Shown here: positions 57,331-64,000 of the stretch, one piece after another
Layout of the letters: each line of letters starts with the position of its first letter
How positions within the stretch are numbered: position 1 is the first letter of the stretch
Origin: Streptomyces sp. JJ66
GTDB taxonomy: Bacteria > Actinomycetota > Actinomycetes > Streptomycetales > Streptomycetaceae
Reading direction: 5' to 3'
NCBI RefSeq assembly: GCF_019303495.1
Contig: NZ_JAEVFI010000001.1
Coordinates: 248,001 to 312,000, forward strand
DNA length: 64,000 nucleotides
Notes under the pieces: model-generated
What the model was told of the DNA's origin: nothing
Databases searched by the model: none
The model's input: only the letters and a program-made list of their open reading frames with translations
Translations under genes and position numbers: made by a program

Positions 57331-58338
57331 TCACGGACCGGCGAGTGTGGCCACCAGGACGGCCTTGATGGTGTGCATGCGGTTCTCCGCCTCGTCGAAG
57401 ACCACGGAATGCTCGGACTCGAAGACCTCGTCCGTCACCTCCAGCGAGGTCAGGCCGTGCCGGGCGTGGATCTCGCGGCCGACCGCCGTGCCCAGGTCGT
57501 GATAGGCGGGCAGACAGTGCAGGAACCGCACCTGCGGATTGCCGGTGGCACGCAGGACGTCCAGGGTGACGGCGTAGGGCGACAGCAGCGCGATCCGCTC
57601 GTCCCACACCTCCTTCGGTTCGCCCATGGAGACCCACACGTCGGTGGCGACGAAGTGGGCGCCGCGCACCGCCTCGGTGACCTCCTCGGTGAGTGTGACG
57701 CGGGCGCCGGTCTCCTTGGCGAGCGCGTGCGCGCGGTCGATGACGCTCTGCTGAGGCCACAGCGCACGGGGGGCCGCGAGCCGCACGTCCATGCCGAGCA
57801 GGGCGCCGGTGATGAGGTAGGAGTTACCCATGTTGGACCGGGCGTCGCCGAGGTAGGCGTAGGCGGTGGCGGCCAGCGGGCGGTCGCCGCTGTACTCGGT
57901 CATGGTGAGCACGTCGGCGAGCATCTGGGTGGGGTGCCACTCGTCGGTGAGGCCGTTGTAGACGGGCACCCCGGCGTGGGCGGCCAGTTCCTCGGCGACG
58001 TCCTGGCCGCTCCCCCGGTACTGGACGGCGTCGAACATGCGGCCCAGCACCCGGGCCGTGTCCTTGACCGACTCCTTGTGGCCGATCTGGGAACCGGCCG
58101 GGTCCAGGTAGGTGGTGGACGCGCCCTGGTCGGCGGCGGCCACCTCGAAGGCACACCGGGTGCGGGTGGAGGTCTTCTCGAAGACCAGCGCGATGTTCCG
58201 CCCGCGCAGGCGCGGCGTCTCCGTGCCCAGCTTCTTGGCGGCCTTCAGCTCGGCGGCCAGCCGGATCAGGGCGTGGAACTCCTCAGGAGTGAAATCCAGC
58301 TCCTTGAGGAAGTGGCGGCCGGTGAGGTCTGTCGCCAT
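57331..58338 (-). CDS. argF: ornithine carbamoyltransferase
   Basis: 335 aa. STRTRC (carbamoyl-phosphate loop), HPTQMLAD, the DVWVSMGE ornithine loop and HCLPAYHD with its active-site cysteine are all present. It converts ornithine and carbamoyl phosphate to citrulline in arginine synthesis, or the reverse in the deiminase pathway. The ATG at 58338 has GGAG upstream. An ARG-box-like inverted repeat lies ~55 nt upstream, and arcA is 106 nt further upstream on the same strand. Confidence 0.96.
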   Translation of the reverse strand: MATDLTGRHFLKELDFTPEEFHALIRLAAELKAAKKLGTETPRLRGRNIALVFEKTSTRTRCAFEVAAADQGASTTYLDPAGSQIGHKESVKDTARVLGRMFDAVQYRGSGQDVAEELAAHAGVPVYNGLTDEWHPTQMLADVLTMTEYSGDRPLAATAYAYLGDARSNMGNSYLITGALLGMDVRLAAPRALWPQQSVIDRAHALAKETGARVTLTEEVTEAVRGAHFVATDVWVSMGEPKEVWDERIALLSPYAVTLDVLRATGNPQVRFLHCLPAYHDLGTAVGREIHARHGLTSLEVTDEVFESEHSVVFDEAENRMHTIKAVLVATLAGP

Positions 58339-58384
58339 GGGGAGGCTCCTCGGTCACGTGCGGGAAGTCCCCGGAAGTATATAC

Positions 58385-58410
58385 GATTCATTGCATCTCT
58401 ATGCAGTCAT
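58385..58410. promoter_or_regulatory. candidate ARG box upstream of argF
   Basis: TGCAT-CTCT-ATGCA (58392-58405) within the AT-rich sequence GATTCATTGCATCTCTATGC resembles the ArgR operator half-sites of Streptomyces. It lies 54 nt upstream of the argF ATG. ArgR with arginine would repress from here. Confidence 0.6.
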
Positions 58411-58444
58411 GCTTGTGCAGGAACACGGTGGCGGCAGGGCGTGC

Positions 58445-59680
58445 TCACCGCGCTGCCCCGACGGCGTCCCGCTGCACCGGGCAGCTCATGCAGCGCGGGC
58501 CGCCCCGGCCGCGTCCCAGCTCGCTGCCCGGGATCTCCACTACCTCGATGCCCTGCTTGCGCAGGTGGGTGTTGGTGGTGACGTTGCGCTCGTAGGCCAG
58601 GACGACCCCGGGTTCCAGCGCCAGCACGTTGCACCCGTCGTCCCACTGCTCCCGCTCGGCCGAGCGCACGTCCTGCACCGCCGTCAGCACCCGGATGCCG
58701 TCCAGCCCGAGAGCGGCGGCGATGGCGTGGTGCATGTGCTCGGGCGGGTGCCCGGTGACCTTCAGCTCCTTGCCCGAGGCGGTCGGCTCGATCGTGTACG
58801 AGCGCAGCATGCCCAGACCCGCGTACTGGGTGAAGGTATCGCCGTCGATCATCGTCAGCACCGTGTCCAGGTGCATGAACGAGCGCCGCTTGGGCATGTC
58901 CAGCGCCACGATCGTGCGCGCCGAGCCCGCCTCGAACAAAGCCTGGGCCAGCATCTCCACCGCCTGCGGCGTGGTGCGTTCGCTCATCCCCACCAGCACC
59001 GCGCCGTTGCCGATCACCAGCACGTCGCCGCCCTCGATGGTGGAGGGGTGTGTGCTCTCGCCCCGCGACCAGAACTGGAAGCCGGCCCGCGTGAACAGCG
59101 GGTGATGCTGGTAGACCGCTTCGAAGTGCACCGTCTCCCGCTGCCGGGCGGGCCAGCGCATGGCGTTGATCGCCACCCCGTCGTAGATCCACGCCGAGGT
59201 GTCGCGGGTGAACAGGTGGTTGGGCAGCGGAGTGAGCAGGAAGTCGTCCAGGTCGGTGACATGGAAGCGCACGGACACCGGTTCGGCGTGCCGCTCCAGG
59301 AACTCCCGCTTCGTCTCGCCGCCCACCAGCACCCGGGCCAGCCCCTCGGAGTCCAGCTCGTCGTAAGCGGCGCGCAGGTGGTCGGCGGCCAGCGGACCGT
59401 AGGAGTTGTCATCGAAGACCCGGTCCAGGACCAGGGTCCGGGCGACCGGGATGTCCAGCGTCTCGGCCAGCAGGTCGGCGAACAGGTGCACTTCCACACC
59501 GCGCTCACGCAGCACGTCGGCGAAGCTGTCGTGTTCCTGGCGGGCACGCTGGACCCACAGGACGTCGTCGAAGAGCAGGTCGTCCTTGTTGGTGGGCGTG
59601 AGCCTTTTCAGCTCAAGACCCGGCCGGTGCAGGATGACACGGCGCAGCCGCCCGGCCTCGGAGTCAACGTGGAATCCCAT
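58445..59680 (-). CDS. arcA: arginine deiminase
   Basis: 411 aa. Family motifs: LFTRDTSAWIYDG, THPSTIEGGDVLVIG, SFMHLDTVLTMID (catalytic Glu/His region) and the C-terminal catalytic cysteine in GGPRCMSCPVQRD. Hydrolyses arginine to citrulline and ammonia. The ATG at 59680 gives the usual family length; the frame is open for another ~1.2 kb upstream but that part is antisense to pip and not coding. With argF next to it the pair can make or use citrulline. Confidence 0.94.
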   Translation of the reverse strand: MGFHVDSEAGRLRRVILHRPGLELKRLTPTNKDDLLFDDVLWVQRARQEHDSFADVLRERGVEVHLFADLLAETLDIPVARTLVLDRVFDDNSYGPLAADHLRAAYDELDSEGLARVLVGGETKREFLERHAEPVSVRFHVTDLDDFLLTPLPNHLFTRDTSAWIYDGVAINAMRWPARQRETVHFEAVYQHHPLFTRAGFQFWSRGESTHPSTIEGGDVLVIGNGAVLVGMSERTTPQAVEMLAQALFEAGSARTIVALDMPKRRSFMHLDTVLTMIDGDTFTQYAGLGMLRSYTIEPTASGKELKVTGHPPEHMHHAIAAALGLDGIRVLTAVQDVRSAEREQWDDGCNVLALEPGVVLAYERNVTTNTHLRKQGIEVVEIPGSELGRGRGGPRCMSCPVQRDAVGAAR

Positions 59681-59809
59681 GTCCTCATCCTGTCCGAGCC
59701 CGGCCCGCCCCACCCACGGATTGGCGTAGGTTGACCGTCCGTGATCATGTTCGTCGCCCGCGTGCGGTGCGCCGCGTGCTGTCCGACGTGGAAGGAGGTC
59801 TCGGCCGCC

Positions 59810-60775
59810 ATGGCTGAGCTGTACCCGGAGATCGAGCCCTACGCGCACGGCATGCTCGACGTCGGCAACGGACACCACATGTACTGGGAAGCATGCGGCA
59901 ACCCGGACGGGAAGCCCGCCCTCGTCGTCCACGGCGGCCCGGGCTCCGGCTGCACCCCGCACGCCCGGCGCTGCTTTGACCCGCGACGCTACCGCGTCAT
60001 CCTGTTCGACCAGCGCGGCTGCGGCCGCAGCACCCCGCACGCAAGCGACCCGGCCACCGACCTCACCCACAACACCACGCACCACCTGCTCGGCGACATG
60101 GAAACGCTGCGCGCCCACCTGGGTATCGAACGCTGGCTGTTGTGCGGCGGCTCTTGGGGCTCCACACTGCTCCTCGCCTACGCCGAGCGGCACCCCGAGC
60201 GGGTGTCGGACATCGTCATCTCCGCCGTGACGACCACCCGGCGCACCGAGATCGACTGGCTGCTGCGCGGCGTGGGCCGGTACTTCCCGGAGGCGTGGGA
60301 ACGCTTTCGCGCCGCCGCTGGAACGTCGCCCGGCGCCGACGGGTGCGCCCTCGCGGCCGCCTACGCCCGCCGCATGACCGACCCGGACCGCCGGGAACAG
60401 CAACGAGCCGCAGCCGACTGGTGCGCCTGGGAGGACGCCGTCATCTCTCTGGAGGAACACCACGGACCCACCCCGTACGGCGGTCGGCCTTCGGCTTCCC
60501 AGCTCGCGCTGGTGCGGATCGTCACGCACTACTTCGCGCACGGCGCGTGGCTGGAGGAGGGTGCGCTGCTCCGTGACGCCTACCGGCTGAGGGGGATTCC
60601 CGGCGTGCTCATCCACGGTCGGCTCGACCTCGGTTCGCCGCCCGACACGGCGTGGGCCTTGGCCCGGGCCTGGCCGGACGCCCGTCTGCTGATCTCTCCC
60701 CACGGCGGCCACCTCAGCACCGAGTGGTCCCGTGCCCGCCTGCTCACCGCCCTGGACGCGTTCGCCGAGCGGTGA
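59810..60775 (+). CDS. pip: proline iminopeptidase (prolyl aminopeptidase)
   Basis: 321 aa alpha/beta hydrolase of peptidase family S33. VVHGGPGSGC (oxyanion HGGPG), the DQRGCGRSTPH signature, GGSWGSTLLLAYAERHP with the nucleophilic serine, and late GRLDLGSP (Asp) and PHGGH (His) complete the triad. Releases N-terminal proline from peptides in the cytoplasm. The ATG at 59810 has GGAAGGAGG ~11 nt upstream; a longer frame from 59741 is possible. Divergent from arcA. Confidence 0.92.
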   Translation: MAELYPEIEPYAHGMLDVGNGHHMYWEACGNPDGKPALVVHGGPGSGCTPHARRCFDPRRYRVILFDQRGCGRSTPHASDPATDLTHNTTHHLLGDMETLRAHLGIERWLLCGGSWGSTLLLAYAERHPERVSDIVISAVTTTRRTEIDWLLRGVGRYFPEAWERFRAAAGTSPGADGCALAAAYARRMTDPDRREQQRAAADWCAWEDAVISLEEHHGPTPYGGRPSASQLALVRIVTHYFAHGAWLEEGALLRDAYRLRGIPGVLIHGRLDLGSPPDTAWALARAWPDARLLISPHGGHLSTEWSRARLLTALDAFAER

Positions 60776-60898
60776 CGGGGGGCGGGGTGGCTGGTTGTGC
60801 CAGTGGCGGCCGGTGTTTGGGGCCCCTCCCCCTCCCCTCCCCAGCCGCCTCCGAGCGCCGCTTGCCCCGTGCGGTCGGGCCACAGGCCCGCTCGCGTG

Positions 60899-60932
60899 GG
60901 CAGCGTGTGCCTTCGCAGAGGCACACGCTGCC
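60899..60932. terminator. bidirectional hairpin terminator between pip and mmuM
   Basis: GCAGCGTGTGCC and its exact complement GGCACACGCTGC flank an 8-nt loop; a further G-C pair extends the stem to 13 bp. It lies in the 275-nt gap between convergent genes. Nothing else in that gap is supported. Confidence 0.7.
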
Positions 60933-61050
60933 TCGCGCCTCGCGCCCCGGGTCCGGGCACCCGTACCGGCACTCTGGCTACAGGCCCGGGGAACAGGAGG
61001 CGCCCCGGCGGGTACGCCCGCAGCGTGCAGCGCACGCAGGGCGCTGACGC

Positions 61051-61962
61051 CTATGCGCCGTGCTGCTCACCTAGCGCCGCGGCGACGCGGGCGATGCTCG
61101 CGGGGCCGACACGGCAGCAGCCGCCGACCAGGCGGGCGCCCGCCGCACGCCAGCGGGGTGCGAGCACCGGCTCGTAGGTCGCCGGGCCCCGCCAGGCGGC
61201 GCGAACCGCGTCCCAGCCCTCGCCGCTGTTGGGGTAGGCGACGGCGGGCTTGCCGGTGAGGGATGTGGCCAGCCGCACCGCGGGCTCGACCTCCCGCGGG
61301 TCGCAGCAGTTGACGCCGGTGGCCACCACCTGGTCCCGGCCCGCCACCAGCGCGAACGCCTCCGACAGGGGCTGCCCCGCACGGGTGTGGCCGCCCGCCA
61401 CGGTGTAGCTCAGCCACACCGGCACGCCGCAGCCCTCCGCCGCGCGCAACAAGGCCTCCGCCTCCCGTACGTCCGGCACCGTCTCCAGGGCGAGCACGTC
61501 GGGTTCGGCCGCCGCCAGGGCTTCGATCCGGGGGCGGTGGAACGCCGTCAGCTCGGCCGTCGTCCGCCCGTACCGGCCCCGGTACTCGCTGCCGTCGGCC
61601 AGGACGGCGCCGTAGGGACCGACGGACGCGGCCACGTAGACCGTCCGCTGACCCGCGGCGGCCCGGGCGAGGTGGACGCTGCGTGCGAACAGCTCCGCTG
61701 CCTTGGCCCCCCGCACTCCCTTCCGGGCAAAGCCCTCGAACGACGCCTGGTAGCTGGCGGTGATCAGGACCCGCGCCCCCGCCGCGACGTACGCCGCGTG
61801 GGCGGCCTGAAGCTGCTCCGGCGCGTCGGCCAGCAGCCGGGCCGACCACAGTTCGTCGGTCAGGTCGCAGCCCTGGTCGGCGAGTTGGTTGGACAACCCG
61901 CCGTCCAGGACGAGGGCTCCGGCGGCCAGGGCCGCGTCCAGCGGGCGCGCGGGGCGGGTCAT
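61051..61962 (-). CDS. mmuM: homocysteine S-methyltransferase
   Basis: 303 aa. LDGGLSNQLADQG at the N-terminus, GVNCCDP and VGGCCRVGP supplying the zinc-binding cysteines, as in MmuM/BHMT-type enzymes. Methylates homocysteine with S-methylmethionine or a similar donor to make methionine. The ATG at 61962 overlaps the stop of the LLM oxidoreductase by 4 nt, so the two are co-translated. Confidence 0.92.
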   Translation of the reverse strand: MTRPARPLDAALAAGALVLDGGLSNQLADQGCDLTDELWSARLLADAPEQLQAAHAAYVAAGARVLITASYQASFEGFARKGVRGAKAAELFARSVHLARAAAGQRTVYVAASVGPYGAVLADGSEYRGRYGRTTAELTAFHRPRIEALAAAEPDVLALETVPDVREAEALLRAAEGCGVPVWLSYTVAGGHTRAGQPLSEAFALVAGRDQVVATGVNCCDPREVEPAVRLATSLTGKPAVAYPNSGEGWDAVRAAWRGPATYEPVLAPRWRAAGARLVGGCCRVGPASIARVAAALGEQHGA

Positions 61963-62891
61963 GCCAGCTGGGACTGGACCTGCGAGGAGATCAGCTCCAG
62001 GTGGTCCAGATCGCTCAGGTCCAGGATTTGCAGGTACACACGTGAAGTACCCGTCTCGGCGTACCGGCCGATCTTGTCCACGACCTCGGCCGGAGAACCG
62101 GCGAGCCCGTTGTGCTTGAGTTCGTCCACCTCCCGTCCGATGGCGGCGGCCCGGCGGGCTACCTCGGCGTCGTCCTTGCCCACACAGGCCACCAGTGCGC
62201 TGGAGTACACCAGTTCGTCCGGGTCTCGCCCCGCCTCGGTGGCAGCCGCCCGCACCCGGCCGAACTGGCGGGCGGTGTCCTCGACGGAGGCGAAGGGGAT
62301 GTTGAATTCGTCGGCGTAGCGAGCGGCCAGGCGGGGCGTGCGGGTCGCGCCCAGCCCCCCGATGAGCACCGGCACCTTGGGCTGGGCGGGCTTGGGCAAG
62401 GCTGGCGAGTCGGCCAGCTGGTAGTGCCTGCCCGCGTAGCTGAAGGTCTCCCCGACCGGTGTGTTCCACAGGCCGGTGATGATCGCCAGCTGTTCCTCAA
62501 GACGGCTGAACTTCTCCTTCGGGAACGGGATGCCGTACGCGGTGTGCTCCGCCTCGAACCAGCCGGTGCCGAGTCCGAACTCCACCCGCCCCCCGGACAT
62601 GGCGTCCACCTGGGCGGCCTGGATGGCCAGGACACCCGGCAGCCGGAAGGTGCCGGCGGTCATCAGGGTGCCAAGGCGGATACGGCTCGTCTCCCGGGCG
62701 AGCCCCGCGAGCGTGATCCACGCGTCGGTCGGGCCCGGCAGGCCGTCCGTGTCCCCCATCGCCAGGTAGTGGTCGGAGCGGAAGAAGGCGTCGAACCCCA
62801 GCTCCTCGGTGGCCTTGGCCACGGCGAGCAGCGTCTCGTAGTCGGCCCCCTGCTGGGGCTCGGTGAAGATGCGCAGATCCATAGTGCCCAT
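61959..62891 (-). CDS. LLM-class F420-dependent oxidoreductase
   Basis: 310 aa luciferase-like TIM-barrel protein. Typical segments are TEELGFDAFFRSDHYL, RIRLGTLMTAGTFRLPG, GRVEFGLGTGWFEAEH and PVLIGGLGATRTPRLAARYAD, as in actinobacterial F420-dependent TIGR03560-type proteins. Substrate unknown. Two starts nine bases apart (62891, 62882) are possible. Co-translated with mmuM. Confidence 0.88.
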   Translation of the reverse strand: MGTMDLRIFTEPQQGADYETLLAVAKATEELGFDAFFRSDHYLAMGDTDGLPGPTDAWITLAGLARETSRIRLGTLMTAGTFRLPGVLAIQAAQVDAMSGGRVEFGLGTGWFEAEHTAYGIPFPKEKFSRLEEQLAIITGLWNTPVGETFSYAGRHYQLADSPALPKPAQPKVPVLIGGLGATRTPRLAARYADEFNIPFASVEDTARQFGRVRAAATEAGRDPDELVYSSALVACVGKDDAEVARRAAAIGREVDELKHNGLAGSPAEVVDKIGRYAETGTSRVYLQILDLSDLDHLELISSQVQSQLA

Positions 62892-62939
62892 GGTGTCAGC
62901 CGGGTGCCGGGCGGTGGGTACGCGCTGACCGGCGCGGCG

Positions 62940-63350
62940 CTACGGCAGGCTGGCCAGGAGAGCCGTGGTGGACGTGGTGGTGTCGCCTGTGGCGTCCAGA
63001 GCTTCCAGGCAGTGCCAGTAAAGAGCCTCCTCCTCAGTCTGGGCCGCCACCTCGGTGAGCGTGGCGGCCAGTTCGTCCAGCAGCTCCGCCAGCTCACACA
63101 GTGTGCGCCGGGGGTCGCGTACGGCGGTGAGGCGGGCGGCGCGGGCCTCGGCCAGACCTGCTGGCCGCACGCCGGTGGCGTGCAGCGCGCCCGCCGCCGC
63201 GCGGGCCTCGGGTGGGCCGCACCGGGCCAGCAGACCGCCCACCGCCTGGGCGAGAGCCTGCGCCTGCCAGGCTTCCGCCACCACCTGGGTGCCGTCCCCA
63301 CACCGGGCGAGCGCTGCCCGGTTCGCGCTGATGATCCGTACCGCATCCAT
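62940..63350 (-). CDS. hypothetical protein, DUF6099-like
   Basis: 136 aa alanine- and leucine-rich helical protein (MDAVRIISANRAALARC, then EAWQAQALAQAVGGLLARC). I believe it belongs to the Streptomyces DUF6099 group but this is from memory. No catalytic motif is visible. The ATG at 63350 has GAGAGG 4 nt upstream. It lies 48 nt upstream of the LLM gene on the same strand. Confidence 0.7.
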   Translation of the reverse strand: MDAVRIISANRAALARCGDGTQVVAEAWQAQALAQAVGGLLARCGPPEARAAAGALHATGVRPAGLAEARAARLTAVRDPRRTLCELAELLDELAATLTEVAAQTEEEALYWHCLEALDATGDTTTSTTALLASLP

Positions 63351-63462
63351 CGGTCCTCTCCGTGCGCCGCGTGCTGTCGTGGCTCCACGGTGGCCCGGCG
63401 CAAAGGCGGGCGCCAGCGCCTGCTGGAAACGGTGGATAACGTGCGGGTTGTGGAAAACTCCC

Positions 63463-63879
63463 TCACCCGGCGGAGGGACGTCCCGCGCCGCCAGCGGGGT
63501 CCCGGCCGGCCCCGCCAGCGGGGCGGGGGCCGGGCGCCGGGAAGCGGTGGGCGTTGCGGTCGATCTTCGCGTCCAGGGCCGCCAGTGCGTCTACCCCCAG
63601 TGCCTCGCAGAACTGCAGCAGGTAGGCGAGTACGTCGGCCACCTCGTCCCGGACCCGGGCGGCCCGGTCCGGCTCGGACATCACCGCGGCCGATTCCTCC
63701 GCGGTACGCCACTGGAAGATCTCCAGCAGTTCGCCCGCCTCCACGTTCAGCGCGGCGGCCAGGTTCTTCGGGTTGTGGTACCGCCCCCAGTCGCGGGCCG
63801 CGGCGAACTCCGCCAGCCGCCGCTGCCGCGCCGCCAGTTCACCTGGTTCGCCCACCGGTGGCCGACTCCGTTCGCTCAC
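63463..63879 (-). CDS. MazG-like nucleotide pyrophosphohydrolase
   Basis: 138 aa. [23 protein letters not shown] carries the ExxE metal site and [21 protein letters not shown] carries the ExxD site of the all-alpha NTP pyrophosphatases (MazG/dCTPase type). It hydrolyses non-canonical or deoxy NTPs to NMP and pyrophosphate. A Gly/Pro/Ala tail ends the protein. The GTG start at 63879 overlaps the preceding stop by 4 nt. Confidence 0.88.
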   Translation of the reverse strand: MSERSRPPVGEPGELAARQRRLAEFAAARDWGRYHNPKNLAAALNVEAGELLEIFQWRTAEESAAVMSEPDRAARVRDEVADVLAYLLQFCEALGVDALAALDAKIDRNAHRFPAPGPRPAGGAGRDPAGGAGRPSAG

Positions 63880-64000
63880 CGGTCGCTGACCTCCGTGCCC
63901 GCGGGCGTGACCAGGAAGACGTCGGTGTCCACACGGTGCATGCCGCCGCCGAGACCGAACACCACGCCGCTGGCGAAGTCCAAAACGCGCCGCCCCACCT
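63876..64000 (-). CDS. hypothetical protein, C-terminal part only
   Basis: The last 40 codons of a gene entering from the right edge. The frame reads [21 protein letters not shown] and ends [10 protein letters not shown]; it is open to the edge and coupled by a GTGA overlap to the MazG-like gene. Product not recognised. Confidence 0.6.
   Translation of the reverse strand, partial: VGRRVLDFASGVVFGLGGGMHRVDTDVFLVTPAGTEVSDR

Noticed and set aside
59681..60883. N-terminal extension of the arginine deiminase frame by about 400 codons.
   Set aside because: The extension is antisense to pip, and the ATG at 59680 gives the standard family length with homologous N-terminus.

Overview
The window looks like a Streptomyces (or close relative) chromosome. 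GC and third-position GC are very high, GTG starts and 1-4 nt stop/start overlaps are common, and the right-hand genes (aconitase, XRE-MurA fusion, ornithine carbamoyltransferase, arginine deiminase, DUF5997, DUF3099) are typical of the Streptomyces core genome.

Region 1 (1-38551, all minus strand) is one long, tightly packed nonribosomal peptide cluster read from right to left. It starts with a free carrier protein (38216-38551), a membrane desaturase and two free condensation domains. Next come a glutamine-dependent amidotransferase of the asparagine synthetase family, an A-T protein, an unusual PP-loop ATPase protein that carries adenylation-domain fragments on both sides, and a C-A-T-reductase termination protein. 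These are followed by a heterodimeric ABC exporter, an acyl-CoA ligase, a fatty acyl-AMP ligase (FAAL)-ACP-C-T loading protein, a lantibiotic-dehydratase (LanB/PEARL)-like protein, a TubC-dock-C-A-T module, a degenerate C*-A* protein, a UvrA-like ATPase, a free adenylation domain and a DUF2156-like acyltransferase. The left edge holds the 5' end of a nucleotide-sugar dehydrogenase gene.

Region 2 (39001-45612, mostly plus strand) is probably the other arm of the cluster: an Asp/Glu racemase-family protein, a polysaccharide deacetylase-like amidohydrolase (minus strand), MbtH, an aldehyde dehydrogenase, a penicillin-acylase-family Ntn hydrolase with an N-terminal export segment, and a small membrane protein. 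A perfect hairpin at 45862-45893 separates it from the convergent aconitase gene.

Working model (inference): a fatty acid is activated by the FAAL and carried as a leader. The chain is extended by a non-collinear set of modules and free domains, and some residues may come from a racemase, an amidotransferase, a PP-loop enzyme or aminoacyl-tRNA-dependent enzymes. It is released reductively as an aldehyde or alcohol, exported, and the acyl leader is removed outside the cytoplasm by the acylase. The UvrA-like protein suggests a DNA-reactive or DNA-binding product, as in other Red-terminated DNA-alkylating peptides with acyl leaders. I do not recognise this gene set as a described pathway.

Region 3 (46036-64000) is ordinary chromosome with some local interest: an iron box and a long palindrome upstream of aconitase, a palindrome at the XRE-MurA start, a decayed galT-galK pair, a widely spaced inverted repeat upstream of a Glu/Leu-dehydrogenase-like gene, an ARG-box-like site before argF, and several intergenic hairpin terminators. 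No tRNA, rRNA, CRISPR array, transposase or integrase was seen.
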